Of a DNA stretch of 64,000 nt, positions 25,426-33,310 are shown piece by piece. How positions within the stretch are numbered: the first letter of the stretch is position 1; every line of letters starts with the position of its first letter. The position numbers were made by a program, and so were the translations under genes. The stretch is from positions 1 to 64,000 of the forward strand of contig NZ_JABELD010000017.1 of NCBI RefSeq assembly GCF_018853445.1, written 5' to 3'. This DNA is from Acidithiobacillus concretivorus (GTDB taxonomy: Bacteria > Pseudomonadota > Gammaproteobacteria > Acidithiobacillales > Acidithiobacillaceae). A model generated the notes under the pieces. That model ran no database searches. It was not told the origin of the DNA and saw only the letters and a list, made by a program, of their open reading frames with translations.

Positions 25426-26286
25426 TCATTCCAGGCCGCGCAGACGGCGAACAACCGGATGGTCGAGATCCCGGATGATGTACCTATCACCGAAGGCTAC
25501 TTGTAAAATCTCCGCCATCGTTTGGTTTGGCCATATCGGGTTTCCCAGTGCACCCGCTGCGACAAAAACATCGTAAGCGCCCAGTGACATATTGGCGACC
25601 ATGCGGATCCAATCCGTCCGCGCGCGCTGCGCAGCAATTCGGGTAGAAGTCCACCAGTCGTTTTCCTTTCCATCTAAGCTGGGCTCCGGCACCGGCCACA
25701 AAAATATTGCCCCTTGCCGATTAACAGCGAGATGCAAAGTCACGATGCGTGTTTCGTCTGACAGACCTGCAACCACTGATGGCTCAACCAGATAAGTTTC
25801 GCGTTCCTCTTTCAGTTCCAGAATAAACACCCTGAGAGAAAATTCTGGGTGAATCCGCACAAACTCCCTGCGATTGGGCTTGCGAACCGGACAAGTTACC
25901 AGTTGCTTAACCACATCGAACGCCCCCGTCACCGTGGTCGGTACTGCAAAATGGCTCGGGTCAAAGGGATTTGGGGCGGTACTAGAATGGGAATAAGCTT
26001 CAGGTATCGTCCGTTCGGGAGTCTTGACATCAACATTTTCCGGCGTGGGAACCTGTGTCGTTTTGTCCGCATCTTTAGTTACGACTTCACTCATACTTTC
26101 CAAAGCAGACAGGCCAACAACCGGATTAAGCGCTATGCAGGAGCTTGCGTCAGATTCAGGACTCACCTGAGCTGTAGACATAAAATCAAAAGGTTCTTGA
26201 TTGGGAGCCTGTTTAGCTTGATCCATTTTCATATTTTTTCCTCGTTTAGCTAAAATTTTCGATTTTTTATTCCAATAGTTAGACAT
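25426..26286 (-). CDS. Hypothetical protein of the AlpA-polymerase operon
   Basis: A 286-residue soluble protein. The first 120 residues are polar and probably disordered. The C-terminal part (about 130-286) is compact, with many aromatic residues (W-W-T-S-T-R-I-A-A, P-I-W-P-N-Q-T-M-A-E-I-L). It lies between the AlpA-like gene and the polymerase gene with essentially no gaps, so it is translated with them and may be a polymerase or primase accessory factor (inference). The ATG at 26286 has GGAGG ten bases upstream. An alternative ATG at 26232 has GAGG at closer spacing. No family recognised. Confidence 0.6.
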   Translation of the reverse strand: MSNYWNKKSKILAKRGKNMKMDQAKQAPNQEPFDFMSTAQVSPESDASSCIALNPVVGLSALESMSEVVTKDADKTTQVPTPENVDVKTPERTIPEAYSHSSTAPNPFDPSHFAVPTTVTGAFDVVKQLVTCPVRKPNRREFVRIHPEFSLRVFILELKEERETYLVEPSVVAGLSDETRIVTLHLAVNRQGAIFLWPVPEPSLDGKENDWWTSTRIAAQRARTDWIRMVANMSLGAYDVFVAAGALGNPIWPNQTMAEILQVAFGDRYIIRDLDHPVVRRLRGLE

Positions 26287-26505
26287 TTACAGATTTCCTC
26301 CTTTCTGCGTCTGGGCTATATCTAAAACCCATTGGTCTATTTCGGCCTCTAACCACACGGATATGCGGCCGAGTTTTCTGGGCGATGGAAATTCACCATT
26401 CGCGATGCGATTGTAAATACTGGTCCGACAGAGACCGGTTCGGTACTTGACCTCATTAAATCTAAGTAGCCTGTGTGGCTGCTGTTTCGTAACAACTGTG
26501 ACCAT
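26287..26505 (-). CDS. AlpA-family helix-turn-helix regulator / excisionase
   Basis: A 72-residue DNA-binding protein with the AlpA/MerR-like excisionase pattern: L-L-R-F-N-E-V-K, T-G-L-C-R-T-S-I-Y-N-R-I, F-P-S-P-R-K-L-G-R-I-S-V-W, and a final helix E-I-D-Q-W-V. Such proteins direct excision or activate the integrase of prophages and islands. GGAGG precedes the ATG. It heads the leftward operon that contains the DNA polymerase. The opposite-strand gene at 26633 leaves a 127-base divergent promoter region. Confidence 0.88.
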   Translation of the reverse strand: MVTVVTKQQPHRLLRFNEVKYRTGLCRTSIYNRIANGEFPSPRKLGRISVWLEAEIDQWVLDIAQTQKGGNL

Positions 26506-26632
26506 GTGTACCTCCTTGTGTTCAACCGGATTGCATTATGTCGGGATAACGTAACTCCATCACGCTGCAACTTTTTCATTTTTTTTCATTTCATGTCATA
26601 CTGAATGGATAGGAGATATAAAGGCAGAAACA

Positions 26633-28024
26633 ATGGCAAAAACTCGTTCCAATAAGAATTTATTGCGTACACAACTTGTAGACCACTGTCGTAGTCTTCG
26701 TGGATTCCTGAAATTGACATTGGAACCCCGCATGCACATTCCTACGGACAAACTACATTATTACGAGCGTTGGCAAGTACTGGATAAGGTATTAGCTGAT
26801 TTTGAGCATAATCCTGGGAGTTTTGATTCTAGGTTTTCGGAGGGATTGGCTGAGAAAATTCACAAAGTTGAACCCACTAAAACGTTTCATGGTACTGGGC
26901 GTATCTTTTTTATACTTAAACCAACAGATTGCAAAGACGAAGAATTCGGCCCTGTCGAACTGGCCGAAAAACTGGAAGAGGCCTATCGGCGAAAAGGTTT
27001 TGGCGATAGTCCCATCGCTGACTTCGATGTTTGGGGAGAAGATTATGGTCAACATGGTCCCGACCTTATTTGTAGCGAGTTAAATAATTTTTTTAACGGT
27101 CTTGCCACGTTGTTACGTCGGCACGAGGACGACAAAGCGCTGGCTCTTTCACGGCGGGAAAGCGAGTCACGCGAAAAATTTGAGAATGAGCACATTGAGC
27201 GTTCGCGCAAGAGAGACCCGAACTTAAAAGAGCTGTTTGCCAGAAAACACTGCCGGTATTGCTTTAGATTAATACCGGAGCGCTCAGGGGAAACGAAATC
27301 ATCAACTGGTAAAACCTGCGCTTTGCACGACCCACAGAAAAATATGAGTCGCTATCTGGCAGCCCGCAAGCGGTACATCGCCCAAGAAGAGAAACTGGTC
27401 CGGCAAAGAAAGGAAAAGGCAATAAATGTAGCGCGTAATGCAAATGATCCGGAACTGATACCGTGGAAAACAAACCTCCTGATGCACATAAATTTGGATA
27501 ATTTAAATGAGGTTAAAATACTCGGAAATGATTTATTTTGTATCACTAAAACCTTATTTTCGTCTAAAAAAAATCAGCCTGTTGACACGCCCACCTTGCA
27601 AAGGCTACTTGATGAAGCTCAGCGATCCTTTCCACCAATCGCTAGACCAGAAAAGTTCGTAAAAATGGTCCAGTCTCTCATTGATTCATCGCAGCACTCC
27701 CCAATGAACCTAACCCAGCTTGTGGGGCAATTTGTTTTCGATAAAGATATCCCTTTTCATCCCACCATTGTCGCCATATATATGTGCCTTTTCCAAGAAG
27801 AGTCCTGGTATGCCCAGAATAACGCTTCGGATTATTACCACTCAGGCAAGGGAAAAGGCCGACCAATCAAAGTTGACAAGGTAGAAATGCTTCAAGTAGC
27901 GCAATCACTTCGGAGAAATGACGAAACGACTAAGGCTCAAGCCATAAAACAACTTGCAGAAGAGTTTGACTGCTCCCCAACACGGATTCGACAAATCCTA
28001 CGAGAAAATGAAATTTCTTGGTGA
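26633..28024 (+). CDS. Hypothetical protein with CxxC knuckle pair and C-terminal HTH
   Basis: A 463-residue protein not matched to a named family. A C-R-Y-C ... C-A-L-H pattern near residues 209-234 looks like a zinc site. The C-terminal 60 residues read as a helix-turn-helix (A-I-K-Q-L-A-E-E-F-D, S-P-T-R-I-R-Q-I-L). The middle is basic and helical. It is divergent from the AlpA operon and preceded by AGGAG further upstream. It could be the element's replication initiator or regulator, which is inference from position beside a polymerase operon. Confidence 0.6.
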   Translation: MAKTRSNKNLLRTQLVDHCRSLRGFLKLTLEPRMHIPTDKLHYYERWQVLDKVLADFEHNPGSFDSRFSEGLAEKIHKVEPTKTFHGTGRIFFILKPTDCKDEEFGPVELAEKLEEAYRRKGFGDSPIADFDVWGEDYGQHGPDLICSELNNFFNGLATLLRRHEDDKALALSRRESESREKFENEHIERSRKRDPNLKELFARKHCRYCFRLIPERSGETKSSTGKTCALHDPQKNMSRYLAARKRYIAQEEKLVRQRKEKAINVARNANDPELIPWKTNLLMHINLDNLNEVKILGNDLFCITKTLFSSKKNQPVDTPTLQRLLDEAQRSFPPIARPEKFVKMVQSLIDSSQHSPMNLTQLVGQFVFDKDIPFHPTIVAIYMCLFQEESWYAQNNASDYYHSGKGKGRPIKVDKVEMLQVAQSLRRNDETTKAQAIKQLAEEFDCSPTRIRQILRENEISW

Positions 28025-28296
28025 AGCAGAATATTCTTTATCTGTATTCTATAAAGATAAAATAAAGATAGATACGGATACCCCAGACTGGTTCAGGTCT
28101 TGACTAAAAGTTACACCCTTTCGGTTCAAGGCATTGCCCTCCGAATAATACCATGAATGGCAAACGTTCTTTTAGTCTTTTTTTCTTTTTCTTGGCTGGA
28201 GTCGTCAAAAGCGCACATCATCTTGTTCTGCGTTCCTGAATCTGTAATAATTCGCTCCCGAATCTGTCACTGTCCAATATTGGGAAAGTACCAATT
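28025..28296. other. Intergenic region with short direct repeats, no gene seen
   Basis: About 270 bases. The left part contains repeated TAAAGATA-like units (28050-28070) and the right part two copies of GAATCTGT (around 28238 and 28261). No convincing gene or terminator; a 28-codon hydrophobic frame at about 28153 lacks a ribosome binding site. Confidence 0.3.
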
Positions 28297-29034
28297 TTGA
28301 CCCGCACCATTACACTGAAAATCCGCCCTAATCTAGCAGCCCATACTCGCAGACGCGCGCTATCCGGCATTGGCAGCATGGTTGCCGTCCATGCACCAAA
28401 TCCGTCGCCCGCCCAGATTGTTGACGCGTTAGGCGGGATCCGAGCCGCATGTCGCGCTTCTGGTATCGGTTTTGATACGGTTTATCGCCTGCTTCAGTAT
28501 GGTGGCGGGACTATTGCGAGCTACAAAAAGCTTGCTGAAGCGGCTGACTTTCGGGTTGTGCTTACCGAAGGCAAAAGTGCGCGCTGGAAAACCCTGCATG
28601 CTTCAAAAGATATGACATGGCAAACGCCACCAGAGGTATGGCAAAACGTATTGTCACGCTTAGGTATTCAGCAATTCGATCTGGATCCCTGTTCTCCTGA
28701 CGATGGACAGAGGTCTATCCCGTGTGTCAATCGCTATGCACTGGCCGATGATGGTTTATCCCGCTCCTGGGGCGATTCTGGCTCTGTGGTATGGGTGAAT
28801 CCACCGTACGGTAAAGCACTGTCACTATGGATTGATAAAATGGTCGCAGAAGCCATATTGGGGGTTAAAGTGATCGCCCTCGTGCCGGCCAGGACTGGAA
28901 CGAACTGGTGGCACAAAGCTCTCGAAGGCGGTGGAAAACCGGAGTTTTTACGTGGAAGGTTGCGTTTTGTCGGTCAAGACGGGAAGGCAGGGAACGCGGC
29001 GCCGTTCGATTCTGCACTGATTTGGTGGGTGTAG
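28297..29034 (+). CDS. Phage-type DNA N6-adenine methyltransferase (Dam family)
   Basis: A protein of up to 245 residues. The C-terminal 140 residues match phage Dam-type methylases: W-Q-T-P-P-E-V-W, F-D-L-D-P-C-S, the catalytic V-N-P-P-Y-G (N-P-P-Y in place of D-P-P-Y), and V-P-A-R-T-G-T-N-W-W. The N-terminal 100 residues include a helix-turn-helix-like segment (A-C-R-A-S-G-I-G-F-D-T-V-Y-R-L-L). The start is uncertain: TTG 28297 is the first possible codon and ATG 28378 the first ATG. Neither has a good ribosome binding site, so the 5' end may have been rearranged. It probably protects element DNA from restriction. Confidence 0.85.
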   Translation: MTRTITLKIRPNLAAHTRRRALSGIGSMVAVHAPNPSPAQIVDALGGIRAACRASGIGFDTVYRLLQYGGGTIASYKKLAEAADFRVVLTEGKSARWKTLHASKDMTWQTPPEVWQNVLSRLGIQQFDLDPCSPDDGQRSIPCVNRYALADDGLSRSWGDSGSVVWVNPPYGKALSLWIDKMVAEAILGVKVIALVPARTGTNWWHKALEGGGKPEFLRGRLRFVGQDGKAGNAAPFDSALIWWV

Positions 29035-29150
29035 GCGGATGTGGGTTTACAAAAAACATTTTAATTCAGCACATTGAATTGCTGCTTCAAGCCTTCACAT
29101 AGAATCTTGAGGTCATTTACCGATTCACTACGGGAAAATGCCCCATCACC

Positions 29151-29342
29151 TCACTCTGTATTGGTTACATGCTCGATCCGGCACAACCTTTGTTCAAGGA
29201 CTGCCGCATGTTTGAGCAGCTCCTCTGCAATATTCGCCAAAAGAACATCCTCGGCCTTCGCCAAATCCTGCAGGTCTTGTACAAATAAATCAGCCGATTG
29301 AGCCGCTTTTTCGAGACGTTCCTTGTCATTTCCGTTCAGCAT
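29151..29342 (-). CDS. Small helical protein (63 aa), unknown
   Basis: A 63-residue, strongly helical and charged protein (E-R-L-E-K-A-A-Q-S-A-D-L-F-V-Q-D-L, A-E-E-L-L-K-H-A-A-V-L-E-Q-R). It starts at ATG 29342 with AAGGGG upstream. It converges with the methylase gene. No family recognised; a coiled-coil or chaperone-like role cannot be judged. Confidence 0.5.
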   Translation of the reverse strand: MLNGNDKERLEKAAQSADLFVQDLQDLAKAEDVLLANIAEELLKHAAVLEQRLCRIEHVTNTE

Positions 29343-29429
29343 TTTTCACCCCTTTCCCGAATAGAAACCAGCACCACACTGCCTTTTCACGCATCAATGT
29401 CAACATCCATTAGACATACATTATAACAA

Positions 29430-29708
29430 TTATAACGCGGCTACTGCCGTTCTATCCCGAAATTTACCGCACACTCTGGGTGCCATAGGATAACACGCGG
29501 CGCAACCCAGTTCTGGGGTTGTGTCGGGTGGCAACCCTTGGCGGTCCGAAACGGTTTTACCGGTTTCTTCCACCCTCGCCTGTCGGTTTTTGGTGAGCGC
29601 GCAAAAACCCAGACCGCCCAAGGTGGAGCCCGATTCAAAATGCTGGCAATCCTCACAAAAGACCTTGCCGGATTTGCGTAATTCTTCCTTGGTTAGAAAA
29701 AAATGCAT
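29430..29708 (-). CDS. Cysteine-rich small protein, probable metal binding (92 aa)
   Basis: A 92-residue protein with cysteines in F-C-E-D-C-Q-H-F (17-24), F-C-A-L (35-38), G-C-A-A-C-Y-P (68-74) and V-C-G-K-F (79-83), enough for a zinc or iron-sulfur site. AGGA lies upstream of ATG 29708. A truncated relative of its first ten codons occurs at 30482-30556, so this locus was partly duplicated. Function unknown. Confidence 0.6.
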   Translation of the reverse strand: MHFFLTKEELRKSGKVFCEDCQHFESGSTLGGLGFCALTKNRQARVEETGKTVSDRQGLPPDTTPELGCAACYPMAPRVCGKFRDRTAVAAL

Positions 29709-29799
29709 CGTTCAAATCCTGTAGTGAGATGATTTCGAAAGGCAAGGCACATTGCCGTTTTGCCTAGCCTTCTGGGTATGCTTTGATGAAGTTACCATG

Positions 29800-29870
29800 C
29801 CCATTATAACGCCAGTCCTTGCGAAACAGCGAACGCCACAAGCCAATCCAGTCCTCGTCTTCATGCGTCA
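29800..29870 (-). pseudogene. Degraded copy of the 3' end of the AP2-like gene
   Basis: This segment resembles 31905-31960, the 3' end of the AP2-like gene: both read GACTGG, then TTG-rich sequence and TCGCTGTT(A/T)CGCA on the minus strand, with indels that shift the frame. It is too short and broken to encode a product. It suggests a partial duplication of the AP2 locus across the insertion-sequence debris. Confidence 0.35.
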
Positions 29871-30159
29871 CATACCCCAGATTCTACCCCTGAGCCCACT
29901 TAATCTGACATAGAGCCCTGTGCTCAGCGACAATTATCTTGTCCAGTCGGCAGATACGTCCCCGTTTTCACCCAGGTGTTGATTTGGCGTTCTCCATTTG
30001 TTGTCAGTACCTGCAAAGGGCCGTCTGGCACGATAGGAGGTCTGACGTTCAACAGAGATTTGGGGCATGGGGCTATTTCCTCATATCGTTAAAAAATCGC
30101 GCTCATAAGTAGCCAAATAAAATATTGAAAAACGCCCATTGAATTTATTAGGTTTTTTT
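29871..30159. other. Gene-poor debris region
   Basis: About 290 bases between the degraded AP2-like copy and the palindromic repeats. A minus-strand stretch near 29938-30070 has two overlapping short open frames with protein-like composition (for example T-N-G-E-R-Q-I-N-T-W-V-K-T-G-T-Y-L-P) but no ribosome binding site. I see no intact gene. Confidence 0.3.
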
Positions 30160-30194
30160 ATGCAAATGCATTGCAAATGCATATGCATTTGCAT
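30160..30194. repeat. ATGCAAATGCAT direct repeat with a perfect 22-bp palindrome
   Basis: Positions 30172-30193 form a perfect palindrome (TGCAAATGCA-TA-TGCATTTGCA pattern). The block is preceded at 30160 by another copy of ATGCAAATGCAT. It directly abuts the left end of the IS3 transposase remnant. It could be an operator or a hot spot for insertion; it could also be simple repeat expansion. Confidence 0.5.
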
Positions 30195-30202
30195 CTAGGG
30201 GG

Positions 30203-30395
30203 TTTGTGGAGCGGCTCTGGCGCAGTGTGAAGCATGAGGATATTTCCCTGCGGGGCTATGCTCATGTACCAGAACTGATGGATGGGCTGACTGCCCACTT
30301 TGTATTTTACAATAGTCGCGCCCGCATCAGTCCCTTGGCTATCTGACACCAGATCAGGGATACCTGACAGGGCAAGAGGGCTGTGCCTGCATTGT
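30203..30395 (+). pseudogene. IS3-family transposase (OrfB) C-terminal fragment, frameshifted
   Basis: The plus strand encodes F-V-E-R-L-W-R-S-V-K-H-E-D-I, then L-R-G-Y, then F-Y-N-S, the hallmark C-terminal end of the IS3/IS150-type integrase-core transposase; the glutamate after F-V is the last acidic residue of the DDE triad. Near 30315 the frame shifts by one and continues as R-P-H-Q-S-L-G-Y-L-T-P-D-Q. The 5' part of the gene and both IS ends are missing. It is inactive. Confidence 0.8.
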
Positions 30396-30481
30396 GGACC
30401 GCTATCCGAAGGGTTGCAGCATGACCATCACTCAGGGACGATTTGGGGCAGCACCATTCTGCTGCAAGGTTAGAAACCAGA
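30396..30481. other. Debris between IS3 fragment and gene stump
   Basis: Short non-coding stretch. No terminal inverted repeat of an insertion sequence is recognisable. Confidence 0.3.
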
Positions 30482-30556
30482 CTAGCTTAAACTCTCGCTC
30501 ATTTGTCTTGGCTCATGGGTCCACCATAATTCTTCTTTGGTCAGGAACAGTTGCAT
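30482..30556 (-). pseudogene. Stump similar to the 5' end of the cysteine-rich gene
   Basis: A 24-codon frame starting M-Q-L-F-L-T-K-E-E-L, nearly the same as M-H-F-F-L-T-K-E-E-L of the gene at 29430-29708, then diverging and stopping. Upstream sequences of the two also share a GGCAAGGCA/GGATAAGGCA-type block. This indicates a duplicated gene whose remainder was lost at the IS3 debris. Confidence 0.5.
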
Positions 30557-30649
30557 AATTTAAGTCCTTACAACCGGCAGCGAATAGGTTTTGGAGGATA
30601 AGGCATCTTGCCCCATTTCAACATTTTTTTTGCGGTTTTCGCGATCTCG

Positions 30650-31396
30650 CTAGGGGACACACATCCATGCCGCATCCGCCCCTTTCGAATCGCCAGCTTC
30701 CCGATTCACCTGCACTCCATGTAGCGTCAGTCGATACGTCAAATAGGACTGAATTTTGGGATGCGATAACACCTCCGGATTCAGCACAGCAAACACATCC
30801 CCGATACATCGTGCGGAGATGGTAACCAGCCCGGGGTGTCCTTCAGTCTTGAATCGGATTCCTATCGGCTGCGTAAAATGGTAACCTTCTGCATCTACCA
30901 GCGCGGGATACTCTGCGACATGTGGGCGCAGGTCCACCAAAGCAGCGTCACAACGGACCCCATATAATAAACGATCCACGGTAATGCTTTCCCGACCACC
31001 AGAAATCACCATCTGCTCAAAGCCCGCATCGCGCAACAGCCGTGACCTCCAGTGGTGTACCGTTTCGTAGACGGAGGTTTCCACCGTATCCGCACCATAC
31101 CAAACGCCAAAGGAACCATCGCTGTATCGGCTTACCGTCCAGTTTTTAAATGGAAACCAGATAGCAGCGAACCATTCCGCTTCCTCGAAGGGTCGGTCAA
31201 TGGCCGGCGCCTGAGAAGTATAGTGGGGCGGCTTGGCAGAGGCTTCGTACCGCTGTGCCACAGTCCAGTCTTCTGGGTTAACCGACAGATCGTTAAACAG
31301 GTCTTCCGATACCCGCAAACTGATGATATTGCGAATCAAGGTATGGTGCGTATCCGCCAGGGTAAGACCGTCATAAAATGACTCCGCCACAATCAT
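30650..31396 (-). CDS. RES-domain toxin (NAD-degrading), type II toxin-antitoxin
   Basis: A 248-residue RES protein. The central block [13 protein letters not shown], followed by E-T-S-V-Y-E-T-V, carries the family's Arg, Tyr and Glu active-site residues; a Ser-containing strand follows. Characterised RES toxins consume NAD and halt growth. The ATG at 31396 overlaps the antitoxin stop (ATGA); a start at 31453 would reach deep into the antitoxin gene and is rejected. Antitoxin-then-toxin order is standard. The C-terminus ends with no obvious damage, so the pair looks functional. Confidence 0.88.
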   Translation of the reverse strand: MIVAESFYDGLTLADTHHTLIRNIISLRVSEDLFNDLSVNPEDWTVAQRYEASAKPPHYTSQAPAIDRPFEEAEWFAAIWFPFKNWTVSRYSDGSFGVWYGADTVETSVYETVHHWRSRLLRDAGFEQMVISGGRESITVDRLLYGVRCDAALVDLRPHVAEYPALVDAEGYHFTQPIGIRFKTEGHPGLVTISARCIGDVFAVLNPEVLSHPKIQSYLTYRLTLHGVQVNREAGDSKGADAAWMCVP

Positions 31397-31794
31397 CCGC
31401 CCCTGGCATGATCCAGGTAGGCTCGCACCATCAACAATCCGGTAAATCCCCACTCGCGGACCACTTCTACGGGAGTCCGATAATCGAACGCACGGTTACG
31501 GGTGGTCATCCACTGATAAGCCAAATCCCGGTCATGTGGAAACAGTAATCGCAGATTTTTATGGATAGCGAGTAAATGGCCCGCACGTTCTAGCAGATCC
31601 CTATTTGCGCCTAAGGGTTCTCCTTTGCGATACCGACTGAGGGCTGCGCGGTTCTCGGCCGCCAAACCCAGTAAGGCAAGTTGCCCTTCATTGTCCACCA
31701 TCCAGAGCTCAAAGGCCTTCATGAGCATCTTTGCCAAGACTATGCGATCGTGGATTTTGTTTTCTCTGTCTGAGATGACTGCGGTTTGCGTCAT
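31393..31794 (-). CDS. Xre/MbcA/ParS-type antitoxin of RES toxin
   Basis: A 133-residue antitoxin. The N-terminal half is a helix-turn-helix ([18 protein letters not shown]). The C-terminal part is the toxin-binding MbcA/ParS domain with [22 protein letters not shown], and L-D-H-A-R-G. It neutralises the RES enzyme and probably autorepresses the operon. It is translationally coupled to the toxin gene. Confidence 0.88.
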   Translation of the reverse strand: MTQTAVISDRENKIHDRIVLAKMLMKAFELWMVDNEGQLALLGLAAENRAALSRYRKGEPLGANRDLLERAGHLLAIHKNLRLLFPHDRDLAYQWMTTRNRAFDYRTPVEVVREWGFTGLLMVRAYLDHARGG

Positions 31795-31904
31795 GAGCGA
31801 TCCCCCACTTCATGAAACAACTATAACAAATAATGCTGCATCTGCAACTACCTTGGTCTTCTTGGAATGGTCCACGCGTCAGCTGCAGTAGTGCAGTAAG
31901 CCCG

Positions 31905-32435
31905 TTATAACGTTAAACCGTGCGTAACAGCGAGTGCCACCAACCAGTCCGGACGTTCTGGAACCGTGTCCGGAACCGGTTCACCGTCATGCCGCTGGCG
32001 TTCGGCAATCGCCAATCTCCAGGCACATTCATAGCCATATTTCCACACCGAGTAAGAGCGCACCCGCTGCTTGCCATTCACCATGAATTTGGCCTCCCAG
32101 TAGATCCGGGAAATACTGCCGTCCGCAGTGTAATCATGGCATAACCGCACCCCAATTTTTCCTGATCGGTTGCGGCTATACGTCGTAAAATGGCCGTTTC
32201 CATCCCGCTGTCTGGGCTGAATGTCCAGTTCTGCCATTTTTTCATCCCGCCATGTTCGAGCAGCGATGCGCGCTGCTTCGTAACCATTATGCGCGGAGTC
32301 AGAAAAGAGCTTGCTGGCATCCGGTTTTTTCGATCCTGGGCGATACAGCCTTACCCACCACCCTTTCGATTTCGCATAATCCAGTCGGGTCATTCCATAA
32401 TCTGCTTCGGAGTTGCTGGCAGTTTCCTGTGGCAT
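31905..32435 (-). CDS. AP2-like DNA-binding protein (two repeats)
   Basis: A 176-residue protein with two AP2/ERF-like units. The first reads W-W-V-R-L-Y, then F-S-D-S, Y-E-A-A-R-I-A-A-R-T-W-R. The second reads Y-W-E-A-K-F, then Y-S-V-W-K-Y-G-Y-E-C-A-W-R-L-A-I-A-E-R. Bacterial AP2 proteins bind DNA and usually belong to mobile elements. ATG 32435 is chosen for the GGGGAAAA ahead of it; the frame opens at 32462. A degraded copy of its 3' end lies at 29800. Whether it regulates genes or is a remnant of an integrase/homing enzyme is unclear. Confidence 0.65.
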   Translation of the reverse strand: MPQETASNSEADYGMTRLDYAKSKGWWVRLYRPGSKKPDASKLFSDSAHNGYEAARIAARTWRDEKMAELDIQPRQRDGNGHFTTYSRNRSGKIGVRLCHDYTADGSISRIYWEAKFMVNGKQRVRSYSVWKYGYECAWRLAIAERQRHDGEPVPDTVPERPDWLVALAVTHGLTL

Positions 32436-32491
32436 TTTTCCCCGTTCTATCGACATGTCCAATTCTTTACACGGAAAATAGATAACCGTTT

Positions 32492-32998
32492 TTAGTCAGA
32501 TGTATACCCTTCTGCATCTAGCAGGTTCAGATAATGCGCCTGACTTTGGATGGTCTGCAGTTCATGGCGAATTTGTTCGCCACCGACGCCCTTACTTCTG
32601 GACAGAAGAACAAACAGGCTTTCCGGCGCAAAATACTGGATGACAACCCCCTTGACACCCAATGCTCTGAGCGTCTGAATATCCCAGCAGAATTGAGCAT
32701 CATCCAAATTTTTGCCGTCCAATATGATCACGGCGTGATGCAGGGCTGCTTTCACCGTGTTGAGCCATTGTGTTTGGTTCCTGGCAGATGCTTCGGGCGT
32801 TTGGATGATCGCTATATCCAGTGTGCTGTACTTTTTCTGCATCTGCTGCGCCCAGGTGCTTTTTCCGGAAGCCGTGACCCCGATCGTGATAATCACCAAA
32901 GGGTTTTGCAACGATGCCTCAGAGGACAGAGGACGTTTTTTTAAAGATGTAACGGTCATGCAGGTTGCAACTTTTTTATGAATGGAGGGCTTTCGCAT
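32492..32998 (-). CDS. P-loop kinase-like protein (zeta toxin/polynucleotide kinase type)
   Basis: About 168 residues. An N-terminal P-loop I-G-V-T-A-S-G-K-S-T-W-A lies near residues 40-51. D-I-A-I-I-Q-T and V-I-I-L-D-G-K-N form later strands of the kinase fold. The fold fits small nucleotide or polynucleotide kinases, including zeta-type toxins, but the substrate cannot be told. The start is uncertain: ATG 32998, TTG 33055 or ATG 32959. It follows the 68-aa ORF closely. No antitoxin-like partner is evident. Confidence 0.6.
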   Translation of the reverse strand: MRKPSIHKKVATCMTVTSLKKRPLSSEASLQNPLVIITIGVTASGKSTWAQQMQKKYSTLDIAIIQTPEASARNQTQWLNTVKAALHHAVIILDGKNLDDAQFCWDIQTLRALGVKGVVIQYFAPESLFVLLSRSKGVGGEQIRHELQTIQSQAHYLNLLDAEGYTSD

Positions 32999-33044
32999 CG
33001 TAGCATAAAGTTGCCTCTTTTTTACGAACCATAGGATTTTCCCA

Positions 33045-33251
33045 TCATCTTGCAAACAAAGAGATCAGGCCCATGATCTGCGCCCAAGAATTCTCCATAG
33101 GCCAAAGGAATTCAGATTGGTTTACGCGCCTACCATACATCATCACGGACCAATGAACATGATGCCGTCCAAGAATGGAGCGGCACTGGAACCGCCCTAT
33201 TACGCCACTTTTCGAGAGGTGGAAGCCACCAGCCTGTCGCAGATCACGCAT
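33045..33251 (-). CDS. Small ORF of unknown function (68 aa)
   Basis: A 68-codon frame with GGAG six bases ahead of ATG 33251 and a stop next to the kinase-like gene. The product is basic and aromatic (H-H-V-H-W-S-V-M-M-Y-G-R-R). It resembles no family I know. A plus-strand frame over the same region lacks a ribosome binding site. Confidence 0.4.
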   Translation of the reverse strand: MRDLRQAGGFHLSKSGVIGRFQCRSILGRHHVHWSVMMYGRRVNQSEFLWPMENSWAQIMGLISLFAR

Positions 33252-33310
33252 AATCAACTCCGTTGGGTGAATGCACGCCCTCCGGATTGCTCACAGGCTG
33301 ACCCATTCCA

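Noticed and set aside
28153-28240. 28-codon signal-peptide-like frame
   Set aside because: No ribosome binding site, low-complexity T-rich DNA and no downstream continuation.
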